Source: Symsagittifera roscoffensis (taxonomy: Eukaryota; Xenacoelomorpha; Acoela; Convolutidae). Taken from it: a stretch of DNA of 64,000 nucleotides. The notes under the pieces are model-generated. The model was not told the origin of the DNA and ran no database searches. It saw only the letters and a list, made by a program, of their open reading frames with translations. The stretch is taken from NCBI RefSeq assembly GCF_963678635.1, contig NC_087063.1:37338759-37402758 (forward strand). The letters are read 5' to 3'. Shown here piece after piece: positions 34,366 to 45,157 of this stretch; position 1 is the stretch's first letter, and each line of letters opens with the position of its first letter. A program made the position numbers and the translations under genes.

Positions 34366-37300
34366 TGGTGGTACTGTTTCTCCTTTGAATTCCGAGGGTA
34401 ACGAGAGAGTTGTATTTGTGATCTTGTCTCTTTGGTAATGGCTTCTAGTGATACATTTGGGGGCAATTCTTCGATTTCGTCGCTACTACTATTTAGGCTT
34501 GGATGCTGTTTGAGAAATTTCTGCCATTTGCGCGTGTTTCGGTCCATGTTGTTATTCGGTTTAAAAATTTGAGGGCTGGATGTAAGAATATTCTGATTTT
34601 GAAGATTGGATTTGGATAATTTTGAACAACTGGGTTCTGAATGAATAATAGCCCCAACTAATCCAGTGCGCATATCGCTTAGCCGTCGGCTTAAACCACG
34701 TGGTTGCATCTGATTGGTTGATTTCCGCTTACATGTTTTGCCGCCCTCTACCGAATCGTTATATGACGAAACTTCCAGTCTAATTATAGAAAGCTTCCTA
34801 TTCGCTGTACAACTTTGTCCCTTGGATGTATTAGGTCCCCTGGATGTATTAAAGCCAAGCGCGGTGCGAATTAGGTTGATCTTTGCCACCGTGAACATAT
34901 TATCATACGTACTAATTGGCGTTGCTTCTTTACTTGGATGCCGTGATAAATAGTCCGCCAAACCAATTTTAGCCGCCGGTTTATGCTCAATTTGAAAATC
35001 AAAGGCTATTAGTCGATCTAACCAGCGAGTTAAACGACTAAACATCGTCTTATTTTTCTTGTTATTACCGTTCAAAAGGGATATCAGGGCTTTATGATCG
35101 GTAACGATCAAAAAACTTCGGCCCAGTATGTAATTTCTAAAGTATTCAGCCCCCCACACAACTGCCAACATTTCCAATTCGTTTGTTGAGTATTTCTTTT
35201 CCGCCTCGTTAAGGTATCGCGACGCGAACGAAATTGGGCGCCATCCTTCTGGTCCCAACTGTTCCAACACCGCGCCGAGCCCATTATGGCTTGCATCGCA
35301 CACTATGCGAATGTCCTTGTGGATATCAAAGTGCCGTAATTCAACAATGTTTGAAACTTGTTTCTTCAGATTTTCGAACGCGTTCTGACATTCAGGTGTC
35401 CAAATGTATTCGTTATTTTTGCTTAATAGGGGCCGCAGCGGTGCCGATGATTCGGCTAATGCCGGTAGATACTTATGCAAGCTATGTATCGACCCCATAA
35501 ACGATTTTAAATGCGACAAAGTCCGTGGCGGCGTCAGCGCTTCTATTGGTTCTGTTTTTCTAACCAATGGAGTAATTCCAGTCGGAGTTATTTTATGTCC
35601 TAGCCATTCGCATTCTCGTTGGGCGAATTTACATTTTGTCAATTTTAAAGACATATTTTCCCGATCCAGTTTCTTTAAAATTTTCTCCACCGTTGCTATG
35701 TGGTCTATTGCCGTTCCCTTGGTTACGACCAAAATATCATCGATAAACGCGTGCGCTTGCGGGTATTCGGCGAGTATACAATCCATTGCGCGTTGGAATT
35801 CCGCGGGCATTGTAGTGAGGCCATAGAATCCGGTTTTGAACCGGTATGTACCCGTCGAACGACCTCCAATTAGCAAAAAATTGCACTGGACGCTCGTCTC
35901 CGCATTTAGTGGCAATTGGCCATAAGCGTATGTTAAATCCATTGTTGTGAAATATACGTCTCCCTGTTTTTTTTCGCTAATCGTTTTCCCAACCGTGTCC
36001 ATTAGTTCCTCGATATTCGGCATCTGGTATTTATTCTTATGCACTTGTTTATTTAGTTTCCTCGACTCTAGTGCCAATTTTACCGATCCATCCTTCTTTA
36101 CGGTTATTACTATTGGGGACACAAAATATTTGTCCGAGCATTCAGATAATTTTTCGATATGACCCTGTTTCAATAACTTGTCAATTTCGGCATCCACTTT
36201 TTCTTGCAACGAAATCGGGACTCGACGCCCTTTCTGTTGTACTGGGGTGAGGTTTTCAAAAAATTCAGCTGCTACTTTGTAGTTTCTTATTTTCCCTACC
36301 CTGCTAAAAAGATTTGAAAACTGCTTACTGAAGTATGTTTGCCACGATTCCAACTCCCCCTCTGGTTCCTCTGGTTCCAGTGCGTCGTGACTGCCTTCTC
36401 CAATGGACATGATTTGGTCCCCCGGTGTTTGTTGCACCAACTGGAGTCCTAGTTGGGGCATCAGATCCCTTCCAATTATTGATGGTCGGTTCCCCCCGAT
36501 CACTTTTATTCTTGCCTGGATCTTCCAACCGTTGGATTGGATTGTTACTGCCATTGTTCCAATCATCTGTAGGGGATTGTTTCCATAATCCCGAAAAGCA
36601 TTATCCTCCTCCGTCAGATTGTCCAGTTTTACTCCTGATGTTCCCAATGTTTTCCGTAATTCCCCGATTGTAAAAATTGAGATTGGGGATCCGCTATCGA
36701 TCCACACGCGAGTAGGTTTCCCATTGACTTTTATCGGCAATTGTGCCCCAGCAACTTTCAATTCTGTCACTCCTCTCCGTTTTATGGCCATGACCATATA
36801 GTCCCCGTCAGAACTGCTGGAGTCCCACGAGTGCACCACTGGATTCTTAGTGACCCATCCAATGGAACTTGCGTGTTGTGATGCTTCTTCGTCCGCAGAA
36901 TTTTCTAGTTGATGATCGTCCACATTCTCCCGTATCATTCCTACGGCTCCCTGTCCTCGTTGGTTTCCACGTTTGCCCCTGCAGGTTCTTTCGAAATGGC
37001 CTATTTTATGGCAAAAATTGCATGTAACCCCTTTTGCTGGGCATCTGTCCAAATGTTCCCTGGTGAAATTTTGCTGATCGCAATTATAACATTTGTTGTT
37101 ATTTAGGGGATTCCTTCCTCGATACGATCCTCGGCCTTGGTAAGAGCCCCGGCCCCTTGAACGGTTGTTCCGGTAACCTCCCCGGATTATTCCAACTGGT
37201 TCCGATTTTATTTGGATTCCTCCTGATGATGATCCAGGGGTCCCCGCTGGTCCCGTGGCAACGTATGAGGATGCATACTTGCTGCCCCTTTCGTACGAGA

Positions 37301-37910
37301 GAGCTATCCGGTACACTTCCTCAGGTGTTTTTGTCGATCTGCAGAGTTCTTTTTGTGCATCCCGATTGTTCATATTAACGATGAATACGTCTCTTAGTAT
37401 TCGGTCCTCTAGTGTTCCAAAATTGCACCGCGCTGCCAATCCGCTGAGTACGGAATGGAATTGCTCAAGACTTTCATTTATAAATTGCTTACGAGAAAGG
37501 AGTTGGTACGTTTCATATGTTTCGTTCCTTTCTTTCTTGAATTCCGCTTCCAGCGCGTCTATCATCCGTGGGTACCGAATCGTCTGAAGGTCCAGGTGTG
37601 GTCGTCGTTTGTGCAGTTCATCCTGCCCCTTCTCCCCCAAACACAAGTACAGGTTCGAAATTAACACCATTTCCGATTCCCGCCGATTTTTCCCGTCTAC
37701 TTCCGCGGGCAAGTCAGTAATTTGTGCGGCTGTGAGATTCGCGGCGAAATAAAAACTCATTGGATTTAGCGAGTGTTTGGCGACCATTCCCCATTGGAAT
37801 CTGTTGATCCAGAATTCCCACATCATTGGCGGTTCCGTGCATTTTGCTGGCCAAAATCCCGTGATGCCCAGTGGATTCTTTCCCCCACCTAATCCTGCTG
37901 GCTGCGCCAT
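34275..37910 (-). CDS. gypsy-1 gag-protease-RT-RNase H polyprotein
   Basis: 1211 residues from the ATG at the LTR edge. Gag capsid region about 1-260. Two zinc knuckles about 273-315 (CYNCDQQNFTREHLDRC and CNFCHKIGHFERTC). Aspartic protease near 403 (VWIDSGSPIS, later IIGRDLM). Reverse transcriptase about 570-790, with the catalytic FIDDIL at 721 (35748-35737). RNase H about 860-940 (CDASHNGLG, TNELEMLAVV, VTDHKALI), then DYLSRHPS near 985. A long Ser/Asn-rich spacer follows. It replicates the element in cytoplasmic particles. Gag and pol share one frame with no shift, unlike many Ty3/Gypsy elements. The frame runs out at 34275, overlapping the integrase frame. Start chosen by the LTR boundary and by the matching MAQ or MVQ starts in gypsy-2 and gypsy-3. 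Confidence 0.9.
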   Translation of the reverse strand: MAQPAGLGGGKNPLGITGFWPAKCTEPPMMWEFWINRFQWGMVAKHSLNPMSFYFAANLTAAQITDLPAEVDGKNRRESEMVLISNLYLCLGEKGQDELHKRRPHLDLQTIRYPRMIDALEAEFKKERNETYETYQLLSRKQFINESLEQFHSVLSGLAARCNFGTLEDRILRDVFIVNMNNRDAQKELCRSTKTPEEVYRIALSYERGSKYASSYVATGPAGTPGSSSGGIQIKSEPVGIIRGGYRNNRSRGRGSYQGRGSYRGRNPLNNNKCYNCDQQNFTREHLDRCPAKGVTCNFCHKIGHFERTCRGKRGNQRGQGAVGMIRENVDDHQLENSADEEASQHASSIGWVTKNPVVHSWDSSSSDGDYMVMAIKRRGVTELKVAGAQLPIKVNGKPTRVWIDSGSPISIFTIGELRKTLGTSGVKLDNLTEEDNAFRDYGNNPLQMIGTMAVTIQSNGWKIQARIKVIGGNRPSIIGRDLMPQLGLQLVQQTPGDQIMSIGEGSHDALEPEEPEGELESWQTYFSKQFSNLFSRVGKIRNYKVAAEFFENLTPVQQKGRRVPISLQEKVDAEIDKLLKQGHIEKLSECSDKYFVSPIVITVKKDGSVKLALESRKLNKQVHKNKYQMPNIEELMDTVGKTISEKKQGDVYFTTMDLTYAYGQLPLNAETSVQCNFLLIGGRSTGTYRFKTGFYGLTTMPAEFQRAMDCILAEYPQAHAFIDDILVVTKGTAIDHIATVEKILKKLDRENMSLKLTKCKFAQRECEWLGHKITPTGITPLVRKTEPIEALTPPRTLSHLKSFMGSIHSLHKYLPALAESSAPLRPLLSKNNEYIWTPECQNAFENLKKQVSNIVELRHFDIHKDIRIVCDASHNGLGAVLEQLGPEGWRPISFASRYLNEAEKKYSTNELEMLAVVWGAEYFRNYILGRSFLIVTDHKALISLLNGNNKKNKTMFSRLTRWLDRLIAFDFQIEHKPAAKIGLADYLSRHPSKEATPISTYDNMFTVAKINLIRTALGFNTSRGPNTSKGQSCTANRKLSIIRLEVSSYNDSVEGGKTCKRKSTNQMQPRGLSRRLSDMRTGLVGAIIHSEPSCSKLSKSNLQNQNILTSSPQIFKPNNNMDRNTRKWQKFLKQHPSLNSSSDEIEELPPNVSLEAITKETRSQIQLSRYPRNSKEKQYHQWTQTLYVCQLSREIVRSLIKLLHYLTCLT
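37897..37909 (-). promoter_or_regulatory. gypsy-1 candidate tRNA primer-binding site
   Basis: TGGCGCAGCCAGC begins directly after the LTR on the minus strand. A TGG start is typical of a site pairing with the CCA end of a tRNA. The implied tRNA 3' end, GCTGGCTGCGCCA, has G before CCA, as tRNA-Ser often does. The site is also the gag start region (codons M-A-Q-P-A). Confidence 0.55.
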
Positions 37911-38125
37911 GTCGAGAAGGTAAAACGATCGTCGAGCAATTGTTAATTCCGAGATAAATATACAGTAACTTAATCTTGCAAAGTTAGCATCAAGAGTGGT
38001 TAGAAACAATATCCAAGGGTGACAGACAGATCCAAGGACAAACACCTGCTAATCAATTAGTCTAGCACCAAGAGTGAACAATTGATTGACAGCTTTGGAA
38101 ATGAACTAAATTACTCAATACGACA
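37910..38125 (-). repeat. gypsy-1 5' LTR
   Basis: 216 bp, TGTCG...CGACA on either strand. It is upstream of gag on the minus strand. The gag reading frame is open back through this LTR as far as 38045, giving a 45-residue extension that is unlikely to be translated. I place the start at the ATG whose A is the last LTR base. Confidence 0.95.
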
Positions 38126-38974
38126 CAGCAGATTATGTATGGGATTATGGCATAATTTTGATACAGATGTACACATTTCTCATTATGAGTGGAATCTTGA
38201 TAAAGGTAGAACAAAAGTTTGCTGATGCTATTAATCAGATAACAAAAAAAGATTTAATGGAAATGAAAAGAGAAAAGTAACCAAGAAAAAAAATAAAGTA
38301 TTCTGCTACACAAAAAACATGATTTTTGCTCAGCGTTCCTTCAATACTCTGTGAAACTTTCAAAAAAACTATTTGTTTATATTCAAAAAACATCTCATTC
38401 TCAATTTCTAGTTCAGAAAACATACTCATGGAATTAGCTCGATCAGCAAAATATAAACTACTCCATAAACTGTGAAACATTAGTGACAAAAAATGTTATA
38501 AAAACGTGAGAAAAGTGTCAAAATTGAAAAAAAAACACATTCACAAAATCAATATTTGGTTTTAATTTTTAAGGAAACTAAATGCAAATGTACAAAATGG
38601 CCAGATCGAATGCAAAACCATTTCAGTCAGCAGGCGAAAACATGAAATCGTTTTTTAAGTATGTTAAAATGAGTTCAAGGATATTCTGCTTTGCAGAAAT
38701 GACTAACTTTTTCAAAGCTCAAATTACTGATCCTGTGATAACTCTGTAGTTTCGAGAAATTTTGTTTTTGAGGAGAACCACGAACGAAAATTATGGAAAT
38801 TAATTAGACGCATACGTGATAAGAATGATTTTTCGTTGCCAGTTTTTTCGGAACCTTTGATACAGATTCGGGCAATCAAAAAATGGTATCTAGTACAGGC
38901 GAAAAACAACAAGGTGAAGCTTTTTGGCAAATTCAAATGGATCTAGTAGACAAGATTTGCTGTTGCTAAGGTAT

Positions 38975-39112
38975 ATAAGTTTAGCCAAAACAGAGTGTTT
39001 TTAGAAGAGCATTTGGTCGACATATAAAAAAGGTCGACAAAATTTTTGAAATTTTTTTAAAAATTCAACCACCCCTCCACCCTCGAGAAAATCCTAGATC
39101 CACCCCTAATCT
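38975..39112 (+). repeat. hAT-like terminal fragment, copy 1
   Basis: Shares the order GTCGAC...AAAAAAGGTCGACAAAATTTT...CCACCC...GAGAAAATCCTAGATCCACCCCTAA with 53440-53620 and, more loosely, 52300-52605. The terminal sequence, read in reverse, is TTAGGGGTGGATCTAGG. It resembles the CAGGGGCGGATCTAGG-type ends known from hAT transposons and their MITEs. The other end was not found. Confidence 0.45.
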
Positions 39113-39423
39113 GCTCACTCCTGAAAAAATTGCAGAAGGGTTAGTTGGTTCGCTAATATTTGTTACAGTAGTGTCTCAGTTTTAACAATATTGTGTGCCA
39201 GATATGGAACAGACAGGCTCAAGGTTTTTGAGAACATTGGCTCTGCAATGCGTTCAAATTTTTACCGAGTCGAAAATTTTCCAAAAGTTTAAAAACAGTG
39301 CAAACTAAGTTGTTTAAACAAATTTGCTCTGAGCGAATGTATACTGCACCTACTGAGAAGTGAGCTTTTGTTAAAGAAAGTTGGTAAGATTTGTTTGGAA
39401 ATAACTCAAACAAAACAAGACTG

Positions 39424-39950
39424 CTCGTATCAGGGCGACGCCCTGAATGTTCCGACTGCCTATTAAGGTTTATGGAGCAGTAATATCATTAAAAAATTAA
39501 AAGTAATAAAACAAAATGAAATTTTTTTTTCAAAAGTGTTTAATTTTTTTAAATCATCCCCCCACACGCCATATAAAGTACAAAAGGATAAATTTCGCTA
39601 CTTGTAACAAATCAATTATGGCAAATAAGCTTCGTTGAACCAATTTGGAACGATTTCTAAGACGGATTAACTCTCCGCTTACGCGTTAATAGCGCGAAAT
39701 ATATCGCGCGTTAATTGTCCCAATTTGGCCAAATTGGCAATCTTTAAACCCCCATAACTTTACGAAAAATGATCACAGGGGAAATATCTTTTCAAATTTG
39801 AGCTCAGGACAACAATACCTTTCGAGTGATAAAAAAAAATTCCGTGAAAAACGGCTAGTTAAACAGTCGAAATTTGTCTGAAGAAAAAAAAAACCCGCCC
39901 CGAGCACAAATATTCCGTTACTTTCGTATCGAAAGTCGGAACAATAACTC
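39424..39950 (+). repeat. Dispersed repeat R3, copy 1
   Basis: Aligns with 57893-58345 in the same orientation. Shared blocks are AGGGCGA(C/A)GCCCTGAATGTT, AACAAATCAATTAT, AACGATTTCTAAGACGGATTAA, CCCCCATAACTTTA(C/T)GAAAAATG and GAGCTCAGGACAACAATA-like. This copy has about 30 bp missing from the other (around 39712-39745). No coding capacity. Confidence 0.7.
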
Positions 39951-41774
39951 ATCTGTTCAAAGGAACAACCATTCTTATTTCAACAGGAAATAAAATCTGA
40001 TATCTCTTATCCACTACTCATTAGTCGTAAAAGATTAGTGTAGTGTGAATGAGTTGATTTTCATTCGTAATTTAAGTATTCAAAAAGCATCAAAACAAAC
40101 ATTGGAACAAAAACAGGAAAAGTGGAAACGATAATTACTTTTTTCTCAAAACAAAATTAAAAGCTGGAATTGAAAGGCTGTTATGAAAATTTTTTTTAAA
40201 ATAGATTGAGTGTTTTTTGATATCTCACATTATATTACTGAGTAAAGCAAACATCATAACTTTAGATAGTCGAGATACAAACGTATCAACTGTCATCTGT
40301 GATTGCGCTATTAACAGAGATATGTGTTATTAACTTTCAAATTTCATCAAAATTCGTGTTTAACATGAGAGTCTCAAAAAATAGAGGAAGCTGTATAACT
40401 TCAAAAAATCAGAAGCTGAGACTCATGGAGGTAGAGACTTTAAAATCTCTTAACATCTATCAGAGATTTTAACATTTAGCTAGCTTTCTTAGGGGTAGAG
40501 ATGCATATGATTCTTTACGATTTTTTTTGAGAGCTAGCAATTGGTAACAAAAAATATATAAAAACTCTTCAAGCCCAAGCATGGTCCAAAAGTCAGACAA
40601 TTTTGAAGTTTGCAAGCTTTTCAAATAAATTTGTGAAAAAGTGAACTGAGTACGTTTAGAAATTTTGTGCATGAAATTGCTTTATGCCAAATAAAGATGT
40701 TAAAGTTTTTTTTTGTCCCAGCCATATGTTTTTTGTCAGTAGACTTGTAGCAAGAGTTCAGAAGAATTCAATAGTTGCACATGAGATGAAACTATTTTTA
40801 AAGCCTGGGACGAAAATATTTTGACCGAAATATAAATTGGTCGTTCTACAAATTAGAAATAGAACGACCAATACAAGGACAGAAACCGAAGCAGAGAAAG
40901 CATTGGCAGAGCGTGGGGTTCACATATTGAATTCTGTTCAAATTCGCGACTTTTATCAACAAAACGAAAACTTATTCGCAAAATTCTTCAGCATTTCTTA
41001 CTTATCCAACCTCTAGATTCTCCAGAAGAGGTGAAAAAAGTGTTTTTGCTAATTCGGTATAATTTCAAATAAAAAGTTGCAGAATGATGAAATTTTGTTG
41101 AAAATGATATATTCTTCCAAAAAAGATGCAACTTTGAAATATCAGAATTTACCAAGGCAATTTTCTACATAATTTTTCAAAATTTTCGAGAATGCTTTCT
41201 TCCTAAATTAAAGCAAAACTTTTTTGAGCTCTGAAGCAAGAAAAACTTTATATCTTTTGAGTTTAGACCCGAGATTGTGCCCAAGCATCGTAAATAAAAC
41301 GAATTTACCTATTCAGTAAACCAAATAAAACAGAAGCCAGTTCTTCATTTAACAGCAGTCAGTTGTAGACTGATTTGATTATCTACAATGCTAAATCTAC
41401 TCATATTTTGGAAGTGATTCGATAACAACCAAAAGTAGTTGAGGGTTATTTCGTCATTTCTTCTTGAGCTCAGATTTGTTATTTTTGATCAATTCCAGCA
41501 AAACAAATTGCTGAATTACTATTGGACTCTTTTGCAATTGTTAAATCAGATCCGATAAAAAGGAGAACAAGTTATTGGGTGGAGATTGCACGGTCAGATA
41601 ATTTTTTTAAAAAACAATATATTTTTTAAAAACTCTTTCGACAAAAAAACAACATTTTCTTTTCCAATTATATGGAATCAGAACATGTTCCAGAAGCATT
41701 GTCAAAAAAATGATAATTTTGTTGGATTTTTCATAAACTATTACGCAGCTCTGCTTTGTTCACTAGCGTCAGAT

Positions 41775-42200
41775 TAGTGTATTATTACGAGCCTTCTTTT
41801 TTTTCTAACCTATGTCGCAAATATTGGCGCCAATTTTGGGGCACTTTTACAGCTCTTTGATTGCATGTGCTTTGACATTCGAATAGTAATAAATTAACAC
41901 AATTGATGAATTTTTAATTCATCAATTGAACCGATAAAAAAAACTGTTTCAAACAACATAACAATAATAAAAACTCGATTTCAGAAACTTTTTAATTCAT
42001 TATATCTCGCAATTTTAAAATGCATAATTCATACATAATGTGGTTTTATTATTTCCAAGTTGTTACATGCAAAGCTAGTGTGGATGTCTTCAGTTTGTTG
42101 TATTCCAAGTTATTAATTGCAAAATTGTATCTATGTGTACTTGGTGGCACTTTTGCTGAAAGGCATTGGCAACTTATTAGCAACTTGTTGCTGCTTTATT
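41775..42200 (+). repeat. Diverged dispersed repeat R2, copy 2
   Basis: Counterpart of 29420-29960. Landmarks are CATGTGCTTTGACATT, TTCATCAATTGAA, GTTTCAAACAACATAACAAT and TGGTTTTATTATTTCCAAGT. Confidence 0.35.
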
Positions 42201-42213
42201 CGTGACTGATGTT

Positions 42214-42303
42214 TGCCGGTGGCTAAACTGAGTGGTTAATGCGTGAGACTCGGAATCTTTAGATTGCAGTAGGTCGAAGATCGAATCCTAGCCCTAACCG
42301 ATT
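42214..42303 (+). repeat. tRNA-like sequence (tRNA-derived SINE head?)
   Basis: Contains an A-box-like TGGCTAAACTGAGTGGTTAA and a B-box-like segment GATCGAATCCTAGC at tRNA-like spacing, with a weak anticodon-stem-like AGACTCGGAATCT. The acceptor stem does not close well, so this is more likely a tRNA pseudogene or SINE head than a functional tRNA. Its last 40 bp (42264-42303) recur exactly at 42383-42422. Confidence 0.35.
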
Positions 42304-42382
42304 TTTTGCTAATTCGAGGCTTAAATCTGTTTTTTCTTATTGCACTTTCTAGAGCTGCTTTTTCTCGTGTTCTGCTTAGTGT

Positions 42383-42422
42383 TTGCAGTAGGTCGAAGAT
42401 CGAATCCTAGCCCTAACCGATT
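42383..42422 (+). repeat. Exact second copy of the tRNA-like 3' half
   Basis: 40 bp identical to 42264-42303 (TTGCAGTAGGTCGAAGATCG and onward), 119 bp downstream, while the flanks differ. This is a recent local duplication or partial insertion. Confidence 0.75.
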
Positions 42423-44650
42423 GTGTAAAGTTCAAATTCTTTTAAAATTAGAAGAAAAAAATCATCATTACAAGATTTGTAAGTGTGGAATGAAAAATTT
42501 GTAAGGATGCACTAAATTGTTGTGAAGGTACAATTTTACAGTGGATGTAAATTTTGTCAGCTCCATCCTGAGCTCATATTGTTGAACGAAGCGCCCAAGC
42601 ATGGCTGACACTAAACCTAGTGCAGACCAGATAAGAACTATTTTCAGAACATCCAAAAAAAGACGCTCGGAAAAGTGTCAAGCGTCAGTGATTGATTCAA
42701 TTTATCGTGGCTTTTATATTCGAGCGATTCAAAATTGCAATAAGTTTAGTATTTAAATTTTGAAGTTTTCAACAAAAACTTGATCTTTTATTAATTTTGT
42801 TATCAGGTTTACTATAGTTTCAACGTTATTCCAAATACTCGAAACACCAAAAAGAACTATAAAATTTACTGGAATTATTCTCAATTATAGCACCGTTTTC
42901 AATTTTTCTGAAATTTTTTTTTTAGTAAGGACTAATTTTTAGTGTAGAAAAACTACAACTACCAAAACTACAACAATTGACTAGCAATGATACCAAAAAA
43001 TCTAACACATGGGATTACAATATATTGGCTTTAGAACATGGAAACTTAGATAATGCGCACCAAGACAGTTTGACAAAAACGCTTACTCGATTGTTTTTGA
43101 TTTTTAACAAATTAACGCAGAAAACTCACTTTAAAAAAATTACCTTTGTACTTAAAGTGCCATCTTACTCTTTTCTATCATTTTCCTATCTTAAAACATT
43201 ACGAACTTTATACCCTAGCTTAATACCTTACAAACATTACAATTCTTTTACAAGAAAAAAAACAAATTTTAGCTGCTTCTGCAAAAAAAACTTGCGCAAA
43301 TGCTGCTTTCGATTGACATTTTCTTATCAGATTTGATAGGGTAGTTTCTTGAAAAATTTTTTAACGTAAGGTCAAATTTCATAAACTTGACTTTACGAAA
43401 TCCGTAGCTTTTTTCTACTAAAAGCAAGTTGTAGCCGATAAAGTAGAGAAAATTCCAAAATCGTATTGGCTCGACAGTTTTCGAGTAAAGTCACAAAACT
43501 TCCAAAAAACTGACGAAATTTGAAAACTTTCACTTGTTTGAACTTTTTTCAAAACAAACTGGGCGTAACAATTACAAAGCTAAGCTTTCAATCGATTAAA
43601 CCTATGATATCAGCTTTGGCAGGACTGTTATCAAGAAAAGTCCAAAAAATTATCAACAACTCAGATAGTTGACATTTCCGAGAATTATAGTTTTTTCCTA
43701 AAAAGTTTAGGCGTAGCCGCTTATGCAGAAAAATTTTGACTACCCTTCTGTTTCGATTGGACCCGAAATTCCAGGTTTGGCAGGGTACTTTTCGTGAGAA
43801 ACTGAAAATTTCCAATAAACGGTAAAAAAACATTATTTTGACTGTTTCGAGTAAAATCAATTTTGGCGTAACTGCGCATGCAAAGAAGCTTCTCACAACC
43901 TGTTCTTTGGATTGAACTCAGCATCTCAAATATGGGAGAATTTTTTTTAGTAAATATAAAAATAAAAAAAACGCTCAAAAACAAAAAATCGACTTTTCCA
44001 AGGACCTCAGTTGATATCCAAAAAAATTTAAAAAAATCGAAAATTAGTCGGAAAAAAATCAAAAATTCCACTGTTTCGAGAGCCGTTTTTTTGGGTAAAA
44101 AATGTTTGCGTGTGGCCGCATTTGGAGGTTAGCCTTCCAAGTCCTCGCACACAAGTAGTTGAAACAAAAGTAATCTCAGATTGGTTAGATTGTTTTTTGG
44201 GAAAGCGAAAAAAAAAAGAAAATGTTGGTCGAAATTAGATTAGTTTTTGGGAAAGCAAAAAACATGAAATTATAATCCGAAACACTGACTTTTATGAGTG
44301 CTGTAGTATGCAAGCACACAGAGAGAGTATGCAAGCACACAAAAGTGTAGGCGGTCTCACTATGTGTTTTTTTTTGAAAATCAATAAAGGTTTTTGAAGT
44401 TAAATCTAAAAACCCAATCCCATACATTTTCATAAAACCTATTTTTATCGAACCGGAATTCTTGTAAAACATGCAGAGCAGAACATTTTAAGTTCAAATT
44501 TGCAACTGAACAAAATTATGAAGCGGAAACAAGTCCGACAATCTTTCAACAGACAGCAGTTGAGCCGAAAAAAAATGGTTTTGTAAATTTTCAAGTCCCC
44601 CTGAAACTACCCTGTAGTAACTAGTACTCAACCAGTAGTTAAATTTCATT

Positions 44651-44674
44651 TTTCTCGATCAGCTGATCGAGAAA
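44651..44674. repeat. Perfect 24-bp palindrome
   Basis: TTTCTCGATCAG is followed directly by its reverse complement, with no spacer. It could form a cruciform or bind a dimeric protein; no flanking gene suggests a role. Confidence 0.9.
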
Positions 44675-45157
44675 GTGATTCAACTGACTTTGTGAAACAA
44701 GTTGTAAACCCAAAAAAAGTCTACATTCCGATTTGATAACGCTTGCTCTTTGCAAGCGTAAAAAAACTATCTGGCTAGTATTAGAAACATAAACATCCTT
44801 ATGAGTTTTTACAAAGGCCACATTAAATTTAGGCTGGCAAATTAGGCTGCAGGGGCTGACAGCCAAAAATTTTTTGATTTGAGAAGGTTTCTTACCCTGG
44901 TACTGATACACATATTAAGTTTCCAGCAGCCAGCAAAGCAGCATCCAGAACAATATAACAAAGGTGCCAGTCACAAGCCGAGTCTAAAACATCAAAACCT
45001 CAGCTTCTCCTTCAGCTTCCATCAGCTTCTCCTTATGTAATTCGGTCAAAATTCGCGAATTAGGTTCAAATTTTTAAAGTGCAAAAAACATTTAGCGATT
45101 GAATCTAAAAATTGGCACAATCGAAACAGAATTGCATCAGTTGCAAGAAAAAAACCA

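Larger units (their letters stand above)
31879..38125 (-). mobile_element. gypsy-1: young Ty3/Gypsy LTR retrotransposon
   Basis: 6247 bp bounded by LTRs at 31879-32094 and 37910-38125 that begin TGTCG and end CGACA. They differ at one base that I found (C at about 31910, T at about 37941), and a 4-bp target duplication CAGC flanks them (31875-31878, 38126-38129). The minus-strand order is gag, protease, RT, RNase H, integrase, which is the Ty3/Gypsy order. There are no internal nonsense codons in the main frame, only three single-base frame breaks (near 34430, 33090 and 32760). Low LTR divergence means recent insertion. Confidence 0.95.

Noticed and set aside
34275-34440. Programmed frameshift between RNase H and integrase of gypsy-1
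   Set aside because: No clear slippery heptamer, an unusual position for such a signal, and the relative gypsy-3 is continuous there.
42214-42303. Functional tRNA gene
   Set aside because: A and B boxes are recognisable but the acceptor stem does not close and the 3' half is duplicated, as in repeat-derived sequences.
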